A stretch of DNA of 64,000 nucleotides from Ziziphus jujuba. Lineage: Eukaryota; Streptophyta; Magnoliopsida; Rosales; Rhamnaceae. The notes beneath the pieces were generated by a model. The model was not told the DNA's origin and did not search any database. It saw only the letters and a program-made list of their open reading frames with translations. Made by a program: the position numbers and the translations under genes. Within the stretch, counting starts at the first letter, position 1, and each line of letters starts with the position of its first letter. Below are positions 23,237 to 34,816 of this stretch, piece after piece. The stretch is taken from positions 47,500,001 to 47,564,000 of the forward strand of contig NC_083379.1 in the NCBI RefSeq assembly GCF_031755915.1. Reading direction: 5' to 3'.

Positions 23237-24274
23237 TCAGATCTCCCCCAGATAAATCTGTTTATCACTGCTGCAAGATCCGATAATTGGCTCGCTGGGA
23301 TGGAAGACACACTCATTAACAGACCCAGTGTGTCCAGGGAGCTTATACAATATACGTCGAGTAGTAGTATCCCATATATAAACCATCCGGTCAGAACTAC
23401 CAGCTGTAACCTTGCTTCCATCAGATGACCAGCTACATTTCAACAAGTTCTTTTCAAAGTTGTGTTGATGCCCTTCAAATATCTTCACACACCGATTTTG
23501 AGGTGCATACGGGCGCATATCCCAAATGCACAGCTTGCAGTCCATTCCATTAGTCAGAAGATAAGAACCATCAGGACTCAATGACATACCCGTTATCATA
23601 TCTTGATGACCTTGAAGAGTCATCGTTACTTCACCCTTGCGCAAGTCCCAAACCTTGACATCATTGTCAATACCACCAGTGAAGATCTTATCTGATGCAT
23701 CGGAGAAGCTCACAGCTGTAATTTGGTATTTATCTGGAAATGTTTGTATTGCACCTCTTTGACGCATATCCCATAATTTGGCAGTTCCATCATCAGAACC
23801 ACTGACTATAAGAGGCGGTCCTCTCCGTGATGGGCAGCATGAATTCACAAAGGAGGAGTGTTCTGCCATCTTTTTTATCTGTTTCCCTGTTTCAACATCC
23901 CATGCCCTCAGAGTTTTGTCTGGACTGGCCGATATTATCTGGGATCCATCAGTAGTCCAGTGAAGATCAAGAATTGCATTTTTGTGCCCCTTTAAAACCA
24001 TAAAGTTCTTGCAATCACCGTGCACATTCCATAAGAAAATTTCCTTGTCATGAGACCCAGATGCAATGACTGTTCCAGCCGGATTAAACTTCATTGTGTA
24101 TACAGCACTCTGGTGACCCACCAGCAACATTATTGGTGATTCCAAACTTGAAGTCCTTTGTTTTCCACTTTGCCCTGGTGCTTGGGGAGCACTGTATGGC
24201 ACAGTTGACCACTCCATTGGCCTTGGACCAACTATGGACAAAGCATTTTCACTCTCAGTAGGAGCAACTTGCAT
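23237..24274 (-). CDS. SNRNP40: U5 snRNP 40-kDa WD40 protein
   Basis: A single coding exon of 345 aa on the minus strand. After a short Pro/Ser-rich N-terminus it carries seven WD40 repeats forming a beta-propeller (HQSAVYTMKFNPAG...SGSHDKEIFLWNV, GHKNAILDLHW...DKTLRAWDV and so on), ending HPSEPIIGSCSSDKQIYLGEI. Order and wording match the plant orthologue of human SNRNP40/yeast-absent U5-40K (Arabidopsis At2g43770), a spliceosome component that contacts PRP8 in the U5 snRNP. Length is close to the family norm (about 340-360). The 5' UTR appears split: an acceptor lies at 24287 (CCCAG|TAGAATAG) and a plausible donor at 25825, giving a 1.5 kb leader intron. Such leader introns are common in constitutively expressed plant genes. 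Confidence 0.93.
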   Translation of the reverse strand: MQVAPTESENALSIVGPRPMEWSTVPYSAPQAPGQSGKQRTSSLESPIMLLVGHQSAVYTMKFNPAGTVIASGSHDKEIFLWNVHGDCKNFMVLKGHKNAILDLHWTTDGSQIISASPDKTLRAWDVETGKQIKKMAEHSSFVNSCCPSRRGPPLIVSGSDDGTAKLWDMRQRGAIQTFPDKYQITAVSFSDASDKIFTGGIDNDVKVWDLRKGEVTMTLQGHQDMITGMSLSPDGSYLLTNGMDCKLCIWDMRPYAPQNRCVKIFEGHQHNFEKNLLKCSWSSDGSKVTAGSSDRMVYIWDTTTRRILYKLPGHTGSVNECVFHPSEPIIGSCSSDKQIYLGEI

Positions 24275-24286
24275 CTTTCTATTCTA

Positions 24287-25930
24287 CTGGGTATTTGAAG
24301 AGTAAATTATCTACTTTCTATGAGTTTCAATCCTGCCATGTAAATGAAGTAAGTTAGCCAGTCTCCTAAGAAGAGAGAGAAATCTCATAGTTTAAACTAC
24401 TCTTAATTGACAAAATCAAACTCATAGCTTAAATGGTCTCCACAGCTGGTCTAGAGCAGACATTCACAGCTTACTCAGAACTACGTGATGTTCAAAAACT
24501 CCAACATGATTCCACAATCTAGCAATTCCTCGAATAAGATAGCTTTATATTTTTCCTAGTAACCCACAATAGAAAATCTAAAATGCCATAATATGCCAAG
24601 TTGACAGGAAACAATAAGGGGCACCTAAGGCTCTGAAACACCAAGCACCAATACTTACAGCCATCTGCTGAAACTGTTAAGCTCCACTTACATGATGTCA
24701 TGATACATCAATCAATTTAGAACAAAATGCATATAGGCAAGACTTAAACAAAGCAATAGTGCACTGTTATAAAACTTCAACTTGATCTCAAGAAAGTTGG
24801 AAGAGATATGTGTAACACTTTAAACATAAAATTAAAAAAGCGCAGAAAACAATATTGATTCATCCCAGAGATTAAAATAATAATAAAAATAAAAATAAAG
24901 GACACCTATCTACTTTGTGAAATTTCAATATCAGAAAACATGGAGACTTAAACTAAATAATACATTCGTGGAGGAGCAGATTCAAATGGGCATGTGCAAT
25001 ATATAGGCATGGTAACCTAGTAGACTTTTTACTTCCGAATTAAAATGAACATCACATTTTATTGAACAGTGATGGTCTATTATAGAATATTCATGGCAAA
25101 CAAAATTCAACTAATCTGGAAGATCAATTGAGAACCCATACAGGAAGGCATGGAAATATACAATGCCACAATGTAGCTCCAGAGAAAATTACAAAATAAT
25201 TGAAGCGTATAAACAATTTCCAACAAAGCACTTTTAAGTTTTTCTTTTTCTTTTTTTTTTTTTTTTTTAATGAATAAAAAAAACCTCCAGCATCATCAAT
25301 ACTCATTAGCATATACGAAGGCGTTCTAATATAACAGAACAGGGTTACAAAAGTCTCGCATTCAACGTTAAGTTCGTACTATTATCTTCTTTTTGACATT
25401 ATCTCGTAAACCAAATGAACAATTAACATTTTGGAAGAAACCATAAACTAATCCAAAACTTTGAAACAATATGCAAGGAAAAAGAGAAACAAATAATTAA
25501 CGAAACCCCGAACATAATAAATAAAAATGCGAATCTAGCGTTAGCCCATTTGATTAACACCAAGCACACTTTGAAAAACCCATTCATTGTAATATATATT
25601 TTCATGAAACCTACAACCAAATGAAACCCAATGCACAAAACTGGGTTTTGGTCTGTTTATTTTCTGTTCCTCCTAGCTTATTGCAAGCCTAGTATAATTT
25701 TCAAATATTTATAAGCCAAAATTACGAACGATAAGAAATCTCGGCGGGTGCTCCATCAAGTTGCTAAACCAGCCAGTTAGCATTATTGAAGAAGCGTGTC
25801 GAAGAGAGAGAGAGAGAGAGAGTACCTGGAAAGACTTTGCCTGCTAAACCCTAGAGGATTGAGGGTTCTTCTTCTTCTCCTGACCTGCTTTCACCGGGCC
25901 AATTAATCTGCCCGATGGATCTGCTTCGGA
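24287..25930 (-). other. Inferred 5'-UTR intron and leader exon of the WD40 gene
   Basis: On the minus strand the leader exon (about 25930 to 25826) contains AAACCCTAG and pyrimidine-rich TTCTTCTTCTCC sequence. It ends CTTTCCAG followed by GTACTCTCTC. The intron runs 25825-24287. The transcription start is a guess. A (GA)n run sits at the 5' end of the intron (25804-25822). Confidence 0.6.
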
Positions 25931-27976
25931 TTAGAATAAGGACTGAAAACATTAAAACAGGGATACAAACAGACGGCGTCGTTGTGAACTCAAAACTATT
26001 ATTAAAAATAAAAAATAAAAAAAATCAGCAATTAAATAATAAAAAATTGTTTCAAAATAGCTTCTTCTTTTTTTCTGATTGGTGATATATATATATATAT
26101 ATATTTTTAACATAAAAATTGATGTCAAATTTGATTAAAAGATTTCAAATAATTAATGGTGACTAATTTGATTTATTTTGGCGACTAATCTGAATTGATT
26201 TGATTTTTACAGCCAAAAAAAATTTTGAATTGATCGACCACTAAGAACAAGTTTCATCAAACACTGTGAACAAGTAAACCAGTATTAAGAAATAATCCAG
26301 AAATATAATAATATGTTAAATACCGAATATGTCATCTTAATTAATTATTTAATATTTAAATTTTATTTAAATAAGTAATAAAGCAAAATTTTTATTTTTT
26401 AATAAAGGAAAATTATTATTTTAGATGTTGTTTGCTAATGTGATTAATTTTTAGCTTTTTTTTTTTTATACATGATCATGTATAATTTGTTTATTTCAAA
26501 TATATTGATGTTAATTAAAATTTGCCATATATCCTCGTGCAAAATAACTTTTTATTTTGTAAATTGAAAAATGATTAAAAACCTGTTGGATAGCTTTTAT
26601 TTAAAATTCAAGATTTTAAAAAAGTTGAAGCATTATCTAAAATATAGACAAATAAAAAAAAAAATGTCACAAAAGTGTTTTACATAAATTGAAAAATGTT
26701 GTGAATATAAATATAAAATGCTATAAATATACTAACCATTTTAAATAAATATATATATATATATATATATAGTTTTAACATGTATCAAACACAAATATAG
26801 ATAATGTTTACAATAACTATTTTTTTTTTTTGGGCATATGGATATATATATACATACATATATCATATGTAATATTTATCAAACATAATTCTACCACTCT
26901 CATTCTTATGAAATATTTTCAAATATACTACAAAGGATGTATCTAAATTCTAAAATATTATGTATCATTTTTAGTTTATAAAACTGATTAACAAAAATTG
27001 TTTTGGGAAACGTTAGAAAGGCCTATAGACGTCAATCGCATATGATCTAAAATACTGTAGTTTTTAGTTTTTAAAATTGTTTTTTGTTTTGTTTTTTTTT
27101 TTTTTTTATTTTAGAATTATTTAAAATGTCTAACAAATTATAAATATCGTTTATTAATTTTTTATGTAAACAAATTATGCGTAATTATATAAAAAATAAA
27201 AACGAATCACATTAACAACTGATACATTAACTTCTTACATTTATTGATTTTGAGTTTTTTTAATGGATTGGCTACTTTATTTTGTAACATTGCTAAATCA
27301 TATAATGTTTTTTTTTTTTTTCTGGTATTTCATATGGTTGTTGCTTGTAAGGATTTTCTTCTTCTTGTTATTTGGAGCAGAAATATATAATATACATATA
27401 TACATGCTATGGTAACTGGTAAGCACCTTTTTTTTTTTTTTTTTTTTTTTCTCGCTTGAAGGTATGGTAGCACTTTTGTCACTATAGTCATATATATATA
27501 TATATATATATATGTGTGTTCTGAATTTGAAAAAAAGTTATCGGGAAACTTTATTATATTTAAATATTAACTAGGTCAGTTCACAAATGGAACAACAATC
27601 AAATAACCATCGTTTTTAATATAACCTGAGGAGAAAAATTTTAAATCTTAAAATCGAAGACATTAAGGATTATTATCAATTAAATTATCTATAGAGATAA
27701 TCAAACAACACTTCTAGACATCTTAAAGTAAGAAAATTACACGTATCTTAATGTAAGAAAATTCCAAATCATGAAGAATCTAAAATAAAATAAATGTCAA
27801 AGAGTAACTATTTATTTATTACAAAAACAAATTCCAAGATCGATGGATTTCAAAACCAAGCTCTATTTATGCGAATGATGGTCGCTTTAAGAAGACGCAA
27901 AACACAATCATCATATGCGAAAACATTTTTCCCAAAAAGGCAAAAAGGCCCCTAGCTTTATACATTTATCCCTAAC
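25931..27976. other. AT-rich divergent promoter region
   Basis: Lies between the divergently transcribed WD40 and CASTOR-like genes. No coding exon is seen. It has several homopolymer T runs (for example 27431-27450) and (TA)n tracts (26088-26104, 26752-26771, 27491-27513). Confidence 0.6.
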
Positions 27977-30900
27977 ATGTCCTTTGACTCCGAAGCAGCA
28001 CCGGCTTCGTCCAGCAGAGACTGGTACTTCCCCTCACCGCCCTTCATCAACTCCACGAAATTCCCGAATTACCCTCGGCGGTTCGCCTCAAACCCCTACT
28101 TTCCGGCCGATCCAAAGCGGCCGTCGTCATTTAGCCGTGTTTCTTGTCGGGATTCCACTGCGCCCTCTCGACAAGTTTCTTCGTCGCGCTCAGCTCCTCC
28201 TCAAACACCGGTCAACCATGCAGGTGTTCGCCGGAGAGTTGGCTTCGCTCGCCGGAGAGACCAACAGACGAGAACGAACGGCGACGATGTCGTTCCAGCT
28301 AGTCAATTGGATATTTCGGGAGCTATTCCGGGGGAGAAAGTCTCTGCTTCGAAGAAGCTTCTTGAATTTTCGGGCCAAAGTTTTAAAGTTCGACTTCGAT
28401 GGAAAATGGCAATCACAGTAGCGGTCTGCTCTCTATCTCTTTCCATATATATATATATATATATATTTATACACACGTGTTATATCGGAGTATGTGTGTC
28501 AAGCTCAGACTAGTTTTGTGTTGTTGCAGATTTTGATCACCGCTTTCTCATCATTGCTGTACCAGAATTTCTCTTTACACAACGAAGTCGATGAGTTGCA
28601 GGTGAATTCAGTTGCCTGCTATATTTCCACTACGTATCTAATGTTCCTTGATTCTCAAGGCCTTGTTTGGTTCACTGGAAAGTCTTCACTTATTCATGTC
28701 AAATACCAAAAGGAGTTGTTGTTGTTGTTGTATTTTTATTTGTTGTTTTCGTCCAAATTTTCTCCTTTTTGTTTTGTGAGATTTTGCTTATTGAAACTTA
28801 CCTTTCTGATTGCAGGAGCAGATTTCGATACTTAGACTTAGATTACGAGCGCACAATCTATCAGACACCATAGACGTTATCAATTCCTCTGCAGAGGATA
28901 GTTATAATATTCCAATCAAAAGCTTAAAAAGATTAGCTCTTATTGTCTCTCTCACACTTTTATCCACCCCTATCTTTATCCTAAAGTACATTGACTATGT
29001 TTCACGATCAAGATCATTGGAAAATGTTTCAGAAGAAGTCTCTCTAAATAAACAACTAGCATATCGGGTGGATCTATTTTTATCAGTTCATCCCTATGCT
29101 AAGCCATTGGCTTTGTTACTTGCAACTCTTTTACTTATTTGTCTTGGGGGGCTGTCACTCTTTGGAGTGAAAGATGATAGCTTAGCTGAATGCCTTTGGT
29201 TATCATGGACCCATGTAGCTGATTCCGGCAATCATGCTAACTCTGAAGAAATCGGTGAAAGGCTAGTTTCAGTTTCTATTAGCTTTGGTGGGATGCTTAT
29301 ATTTGCAATGATGCTTGGACTTGTTTCCGATGCAATTTCTGAGAAATTTGATTCGTTGAGGAAAGGAAAAAGTGAGGTGGTTGAGCAAAATCATACTTTA
29401 ATTCTTGGGTGGAGCGATAAATTGGTAAGATGCTGATTGTGGGGTTGCTCGTCATGCATATGAATATTGATTATGTTTATTCTCTTCCAGTCTTCCTTTT
29501 CTTGTGGATAATTAGAATTTTAAATTTTTTTTAATTTCATGTTACTTCACTACCAATGGAAATTTCCAGTCACTCACTCTTCAATCGAAATTTCCAGTCA
29601 CTCACCATTCTGTCATTGCAAATTTAGGGATCACTATTGAACCAGATTGCAATTGCCAATGAGAGTTTGGGTGGAGGAATTGTTGTAGTAATGGCTGAGC
29701 AAGACAAAGAGGAAATGGAACTTGACATTGCTAAAATGGAGTTTGATTTCAAAGGAACATCTGTCATCTGCAGAAGTGGGAGTCCTCTTATTTTGGCTGA
29801 CTTGAAAAAGGTGTGACTACTTGCTTTTGATATAATGATTTCTTTTTTTCATTTGTCACCTATAGTTTTATCTTCATGCTGAAAAATAGCCTCATCGTTG
29901 TTGAATAAATAAAGTGCTTAAATAATGTTGCACTTGCTCTTTTTATTTTTATTTTACAGGTCTCTGTCTCCAAGGCCCGTGCAATAATTGTCCTTGCTGA
30001 AGATGGAAATGCTGATCAGGTCTACTTCATTGAATAAATTTATTGATTAGTTATTCAATCATTTGAGGATAGTCTACTCTTAATTTACTGTTGGTTTGAT
30101 GCAGAGTGATGCACGTGCATTGAGAACTGTTTTAAGTCTAACTGGAGTAAAAGAAGGGCTGAGAGGACATATAGTGGTTGAACTAAGTGATCTTGACAAT
30201 GAGGTCCTTGTTAAACTTGTTGGTGGGGATCTTATTGAGACAGTTGTGGCTCATGATGTGATTGGTCGGTTGATGATTCAATGTGCTAGACAGCCAGGAC
30301 TTGCACAGGTTATTTTTCCATGAAATTGCTTTTAAGTTTTTTAGTTTATTGGGCTGGATTGATTTTAATATTTACTGAAAACGTTGTGAGTTTTTGTATT
30401 GCAATTTGTAATAACCTTGTTACTGATGGGTTGGACGTAACAGATTTGGGAGGATATCCTTGGGTTTGAAAACTGTGAGTTCTACATCAAAAGATGGCCT
30501 CAGTTGGATGGCATGTCTTTTGAGGATGTGCTGATCAGTTTTCCTGATGCTATTCCTTGTGGAGTCAAGGTTGCATCATTAGGTGGTAAGATTATACTGA
30601 ATCCTGATGACTCCTATGTTCTACAAGAGGGTGATGAAGTTCTTGTTATCGCAGAGGATGATGACACGTATGCTCCAGCTGCTTTGCCTATGGTGCTTTC
30701 ACATTCCTTTAGAACATAAAGATTTTGAATAGGTGTTTTTGCTACCTTACTTATGTGGTTTTAGGTGTATCATATAAATGATTCTGGACCAGCTTCAACC
30801 CACTTTTATTAGAAGAAAAAATATAGAAGGTTAATAGTTATAATAGACCTTGTGTATTGCTTGTCTAAATCATGGTACGTTCAGATTCATTGTTTGAGTA

Positions 30901-33900
30901 AGAGGAAAATGACTAAGAAAAGAGCATGCCTTAAGAAAACTTTTGCATGATGGTCAGCAGTAAATTGCATTGCTTCATATAGTTTTCAGCAATCAGTGTC
31001 ACATCATGCCCCTGATTTACAGTTTGCTTTATTATGAGATGATCATCAATCATTACATAATGCTTAATAATGTGGGAAAGACGAGCAAGAGATACTTGTT
31101 GTTTCCACTTTGTTTCTTGTGGAACTGCATATAGAGATGCTGTCAACTAGCTATGCTTGCAGTCCCTGTGGGGACAGCCTAGTGGCAATGTCTACACTAC
31201 TCCATATATGAGGTCTTAAGTTTGAGTAATCCTAATGATTAAAAAAAGAAAAAAAATAGCTATGCTGGCAAGCCTTTTCCAAGATTTATGGTTTTCTGGA
31301 ATATAAATTTGTTAAACAATGAAATCCATAGATCAATGAAGGGTTAGCACTGCTAAGAGAATTTTCAAGATTTTAAACTGTACCCAGCCATTAATTAGGT
31401 TTTTCCATTTTTGTATACGGTTGCATGGTTTTTTCTTGACTTTCCATTCCTTGGATGTTCAAGCTAACTGTAGCTTAAAATTTAAATTAGTTGAGTTCAC
31501 CCTTTTTCTCCTATTGCTCCTTCTTGTCTTTCTATCTTGTCTTGCAAAATTTAACTTGGCTATTTGGTCTAGATATGTTTATCTTCCAGAGCTTTTAAAT
31601 TATAGGACCAAGTTGTTTTCCTTTATTACTGCACCCCTTTCCTTTTAAAGATCTGTGCGAGCATAAATATGATGTGATCAAGACCAACCACAGTAGTGGA
31701 AGAAGGCAATTATAAGTTTATAACAAAGTAGGTAGAAGGGAAATGGGAGTAGAGGTCATTCTTTGAAGAATAAGTTCTTCTATTCTGTGAACAATAGGTG
31801 ATGCCTACCATGGAGTTTTAGTAAATGGAGGATACCTTTATTAAAACTCACAAAAAGTATAATCAATTTGATCATTCAGGTAAAAGAGGCATCATTCATA
31901 CACATTACCCGACCAGCAAGAAAGCCACAGAAGATTCTACTGTGTGGATGGAGGAGGGACATTGATGATATGATTGTGGTAAGTTCTTTCTGTTGAAGCC
32001 CCTAATTTCTGTTTTCTTTCGCCTGAATGCTGCAGGTTTGGAGAGGAAGTCTACCAAAAGACTTTGTTGTTCCAAAGAATGCTGAAAGGATACTATTTTG
32101 TGGTTGGCGCCGAGATATGGAGGATATGATTATGGTAATCTTAGAAAGGTTCTTGCAATAATGCTCCCAGTCATTGGCAGCAGCTCTTAGCATACAGAGG
32201 ATATCCATGTCAAAAACAGGAAAATCTTTACAAACAGCATCAGATTGGATTGCACATTTACAATTAAGACGTTGCAATTGGAATAAGAAAATTGTTGCTT
32301 ACCACATACATTTTGTGATGCATGCTCCAATCAAGTAAATTATTTTAGTTTTTTGAAAAATTTCTTTTTATACTCTAATGATTTTTAGGTATTAGATGCC
32401 TTCCTGGCACCTGGTTCAGAGCTTTGGATGTTCAACGATGTTCCAGAAAAGGAAAGGGAAAAGAAGCTAATTGATGGTGGCCTTGATACAAACCGGTTGG
32501 TAAATATATCATTGGTAAATCGTGAGGGAAATGCTGTTATACGGCGTCACTTGGAAAGCCTTCCCTTGGAATCTTTTGATTCGGTTGGTAGCAAAATATT
32601 AGGACTCTTGATTGAAATCTGTAGTAATTTATAAGGTAGTAAATGGGTAGAAGTATTATTTATGACGAAAGTGAGGATCAGTATTGAATTTGGTATTAAG
32701 GTCATTTCCTTTCTATTGTGGCTTTGTTTACTTTCTAAAATGCTGTTGACTAATCACTATTATGAATTAGATTAAGGTGACCTATAAAATTGGGAGATGA
32801 TAGCTGCTTTATGGAGCTTGTGTTTCTAGTATTGTGACACCCCTTATTTCTAAGATTGAAAAATGCTGATATCATTACTCATCTACACAGATCTTAATTT
32901 TGGCTGATGAGTCAGTGGAGGACTCAGCAATTCAGGCTGATTCCAGATCTCTTGCCACGTTATTGTTGATTCGTGATATTCAGGTACTTCTTTGATTTTA
33001 TCTTCAAGTAATCTTCAGAAGCAGAACCTATATAAATAATCAAGTTTTTCAGACAAATTCTATTAAGATGAAGAGTTTGATTCTATCGATTGAAAGTTCT
33101 GCTTCTTTATAATTATTTTCTTGTTTTGGGCAGGGGGAAGTGACAAGGATCAAAATAGATTATTAATGCGTGCTTCTTTCTGCTTGCTCCCTTAACATTA
33201 GTTTTGAACACCAAAAAAATTATAACGCTAACATGATATGGACCTTTTTCTAAATCATTTATAAAGTTCAAAGTGCGTATCTTTTTTCTTGCACCATTGA
33301 GTTTGAATGTTTTTGATAGGATATCAAACTGTCTTCCTATAAAATCGAGGCTAGTTTAGTTTCCCATCTTTCTTCAGCTCCAGGCCCCTAAGATATTTGG
33401 TTTTTGCAGGCCAAGCGTCTGCCTATGATAACACAAGTTGACAGTGGAAGCTTTTCACAAGGGTCTTGGATGGGAGAAATGCAGCAGGCCTCTGACAAGT
33501 CAGTTATAATAAGTGAAATACTGGATCCAAGGACTAAAAATTTATTATCCATGTCAAAGATCAGTGATTATGTGCTATCAAATGAGCTTGTAAGCATGGC
33601 ATTGGCTATGGTTGCTGAGGATCGGCAAATAAATGATGTATTGGAAGAGCTATTTGCAGAGGAGGTGCTCCCTAATGATGAATGATCATCATCTCTGCAT
33701 ATGTCGTATTTTGTTTTTAGTTAGCTGTTACGACTTTTTAATGGAACTTTGATTTATCAGGGAAATGAGATGCATATAAGGCAAGCAGATCTTTATCTTC
33801 GTGAAGGTGAGGAGTTGAGTTTTTATGAAATAATCTTACGAGCCCGGCAGCGGAGAGAGATTGTGATTGGTTACCGGTTAGCTAATGCTGAGAGAGCTGT

Positions 33901-33979
33901 CATCAATCCCACAGCGAAAAGTGATAGGCAGAGGTGGTCAGCAAAGGATGTTTTTGTGGTCATTGCTGAGAAGGAATGA
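27977..33979 (+). CDS. CASTOR: CASTOR-like nuclear-envelope ion channel
   Basis: Twelve-exon transcript: 27977-28417, 28530-28601, 28816-29424, 29628-29810, 29960-30019, 30105-30308, 30444-30692, 32036-32134 (8b) or 31880-31978 (8a), 32389-32583, 32891-32983, 33410-33664 and 33761-33979. The protein is about 892 aa (Lotus CASTOR is 853). The exon 1 donor could be 6 nt further on. N-terminus MSFDSE...SRDWYFPSP is CASTOR-like; a Ser/Pro/Arg-rich region precedes four hydrophobic segments (about 148-160, 210-229, 268-288 and 325-345). The pore filter ADSGNHA is at 306-312, followed by AMMLGLVSDAISEKFDSLRKG and two RCK/TrkA-like cytosolic domains starting at HTLILGWSDKL and ILFCGWRRDM. CASTOR acts with POLLUX/DMI1 at the nuclear envelope to produce calcium spiking in root symbiosis. 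All exons keep frame, so the gene looks functional. CASTOR is preferred over POLLUX by the N-terminus and overall wording. Confidence 0.93.
31148..31270 (+). mobile_element. Short tRNA-derived SINE in CASTOR intron
   Basis: A 95-nt body (31162-31256) begins GTCCCTGTGGGGACAGCC. It has a pol III A-box-like CAGCCTAGTGG and a B-box-like GGTCTTAAGTTTGAGTAATCC and ends in an A-rich tail. It is bounded by target duplications TAGCTATGCTTGCA (31148-31161) and TAGCTATGCTGGCA (31257-31270), 13 of 14 identical. It inserted upstream of exon 8a. Confidence 0.75.
31880..31978 (+). other. CASTOR alternative exon 8a
   Basis: Bounded by TTCAG|GTAAAAG and GATTGTG|GTAAGTT. It is 99 nt, phase 0 at both ends, and encodes 33 residues from VKEASFIHITRP to CGWRRDIDDMIV. 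It aligns with exon 8b at GWRR(D/M) and can replace it without frame change. The open frame and good splice sites argue against a dead relic. Confidence 0.8.
32036..32134 (+). other. CASTOR alternative exon 8b
   Basis: Bounded by GCTGCAG|GTTTGG and TATTATG|GTAATC. It is 99 nt, phase 0, 33 residues from VWRGSLPKDFVVPKN to CGWRRDMEDMIM. The RGSLPKDF wording is the one found in Lotus CASTOR, so this is taken as the reference form. Confidence 0.85.
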
Positions 33980-34816
33980 GTCAATTTCTAGATCTTCCAC
34001 ATAGACGGAAAGGGATCGGGATTCCATTTAAAATGACACATCGTATTACATTTCTTTATCTGGGGCATCTTGTAATGTGTATATAGGCAAGCATTAATTT
34101 TGTTTTGTTTTTGTATTATCTGTTTATAGGACCTTACATATATGGTCCTATCAACTGCCAACCCTTGAACAACTTGTACCAACAGCCAAGTCATCATAAT
34201 TTTTATGGAAATAAAGTGTTATTATGCAATGATGCACTCTTACTGTTCTAGAATATGGTAAAAATGTTTGAAGTCTCAGAGGGAAACTAGGTCTACTCCA
34301 TTCTATTTTGAATCTAGATTTGGGAAGAAAACCAACAAAATTGTTCATGTCAGCGTCTTGATACTTCTGGAATACAGTTTATATCGTTTAGCACCATCAG
34401 GTGATCATATGCATATATATGTATATATATATATATATATATAATTTTTTTTTTTTTTTGTCGGGTAATAAATCATCAGGTGATGATTCTAGTTATATAT
34501 AACTAAACTTTTTATTGTCTACCAATTGATCTAGTCTAGTTTTTATAGTTGATCAACTTATATCCCTGAACTAAATGTACAAACAAATTATAAAAATAAA
34601 TTTACAAAACGTCAGTTCACCAATAGAATATAATGTACAACGGCTCTGTTTTTTGGAAAAAAAAAAAAAAAAAAAAAAAAGGGGTTACTTGTCAATAACC
34701 GATGTTTATACACCATAAAGTAGTTAGATCAACTTTGCATTCACTGCAATGCAAATACAGCTTGTATCAGCTCAATTCACAAGTCAGAACCTTAGGCTTA
34801 AAATTGATCTCCACCT
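33980..34816. other. Convergent 3' flanks of CASTOR and rhodanese genes
   Basis: Holds the 3' UTR of the CASTOR-like gene (plus strand) and of the rhodanese gene (minus strand). A (TA)n-T run lies near 34420-34460 and an A24 homopolymer near 34658. No other gene is seen. Confidence 0.6.

Noticed and set aside
23778..23963. Plus-strand open frames opposite the WD40 gene and other exons
   Set aside because: Antisense shadows of long coding exons.
27915..28421. 168-aa open frame overlapping CASTOR exon 1
   Set aside because: Arg/Ser/Pro-rich out-of-frame shadow of the GC-rich exon. The alternative frame at 27977 matches the known CASTOR N-terminus and splices on in frame.
28655..28700. GGCCTTGTTTGGTT motif in CASTOR intron 2, resembling a transposon terminus
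   Set aside because: No partner end was found within the intron.
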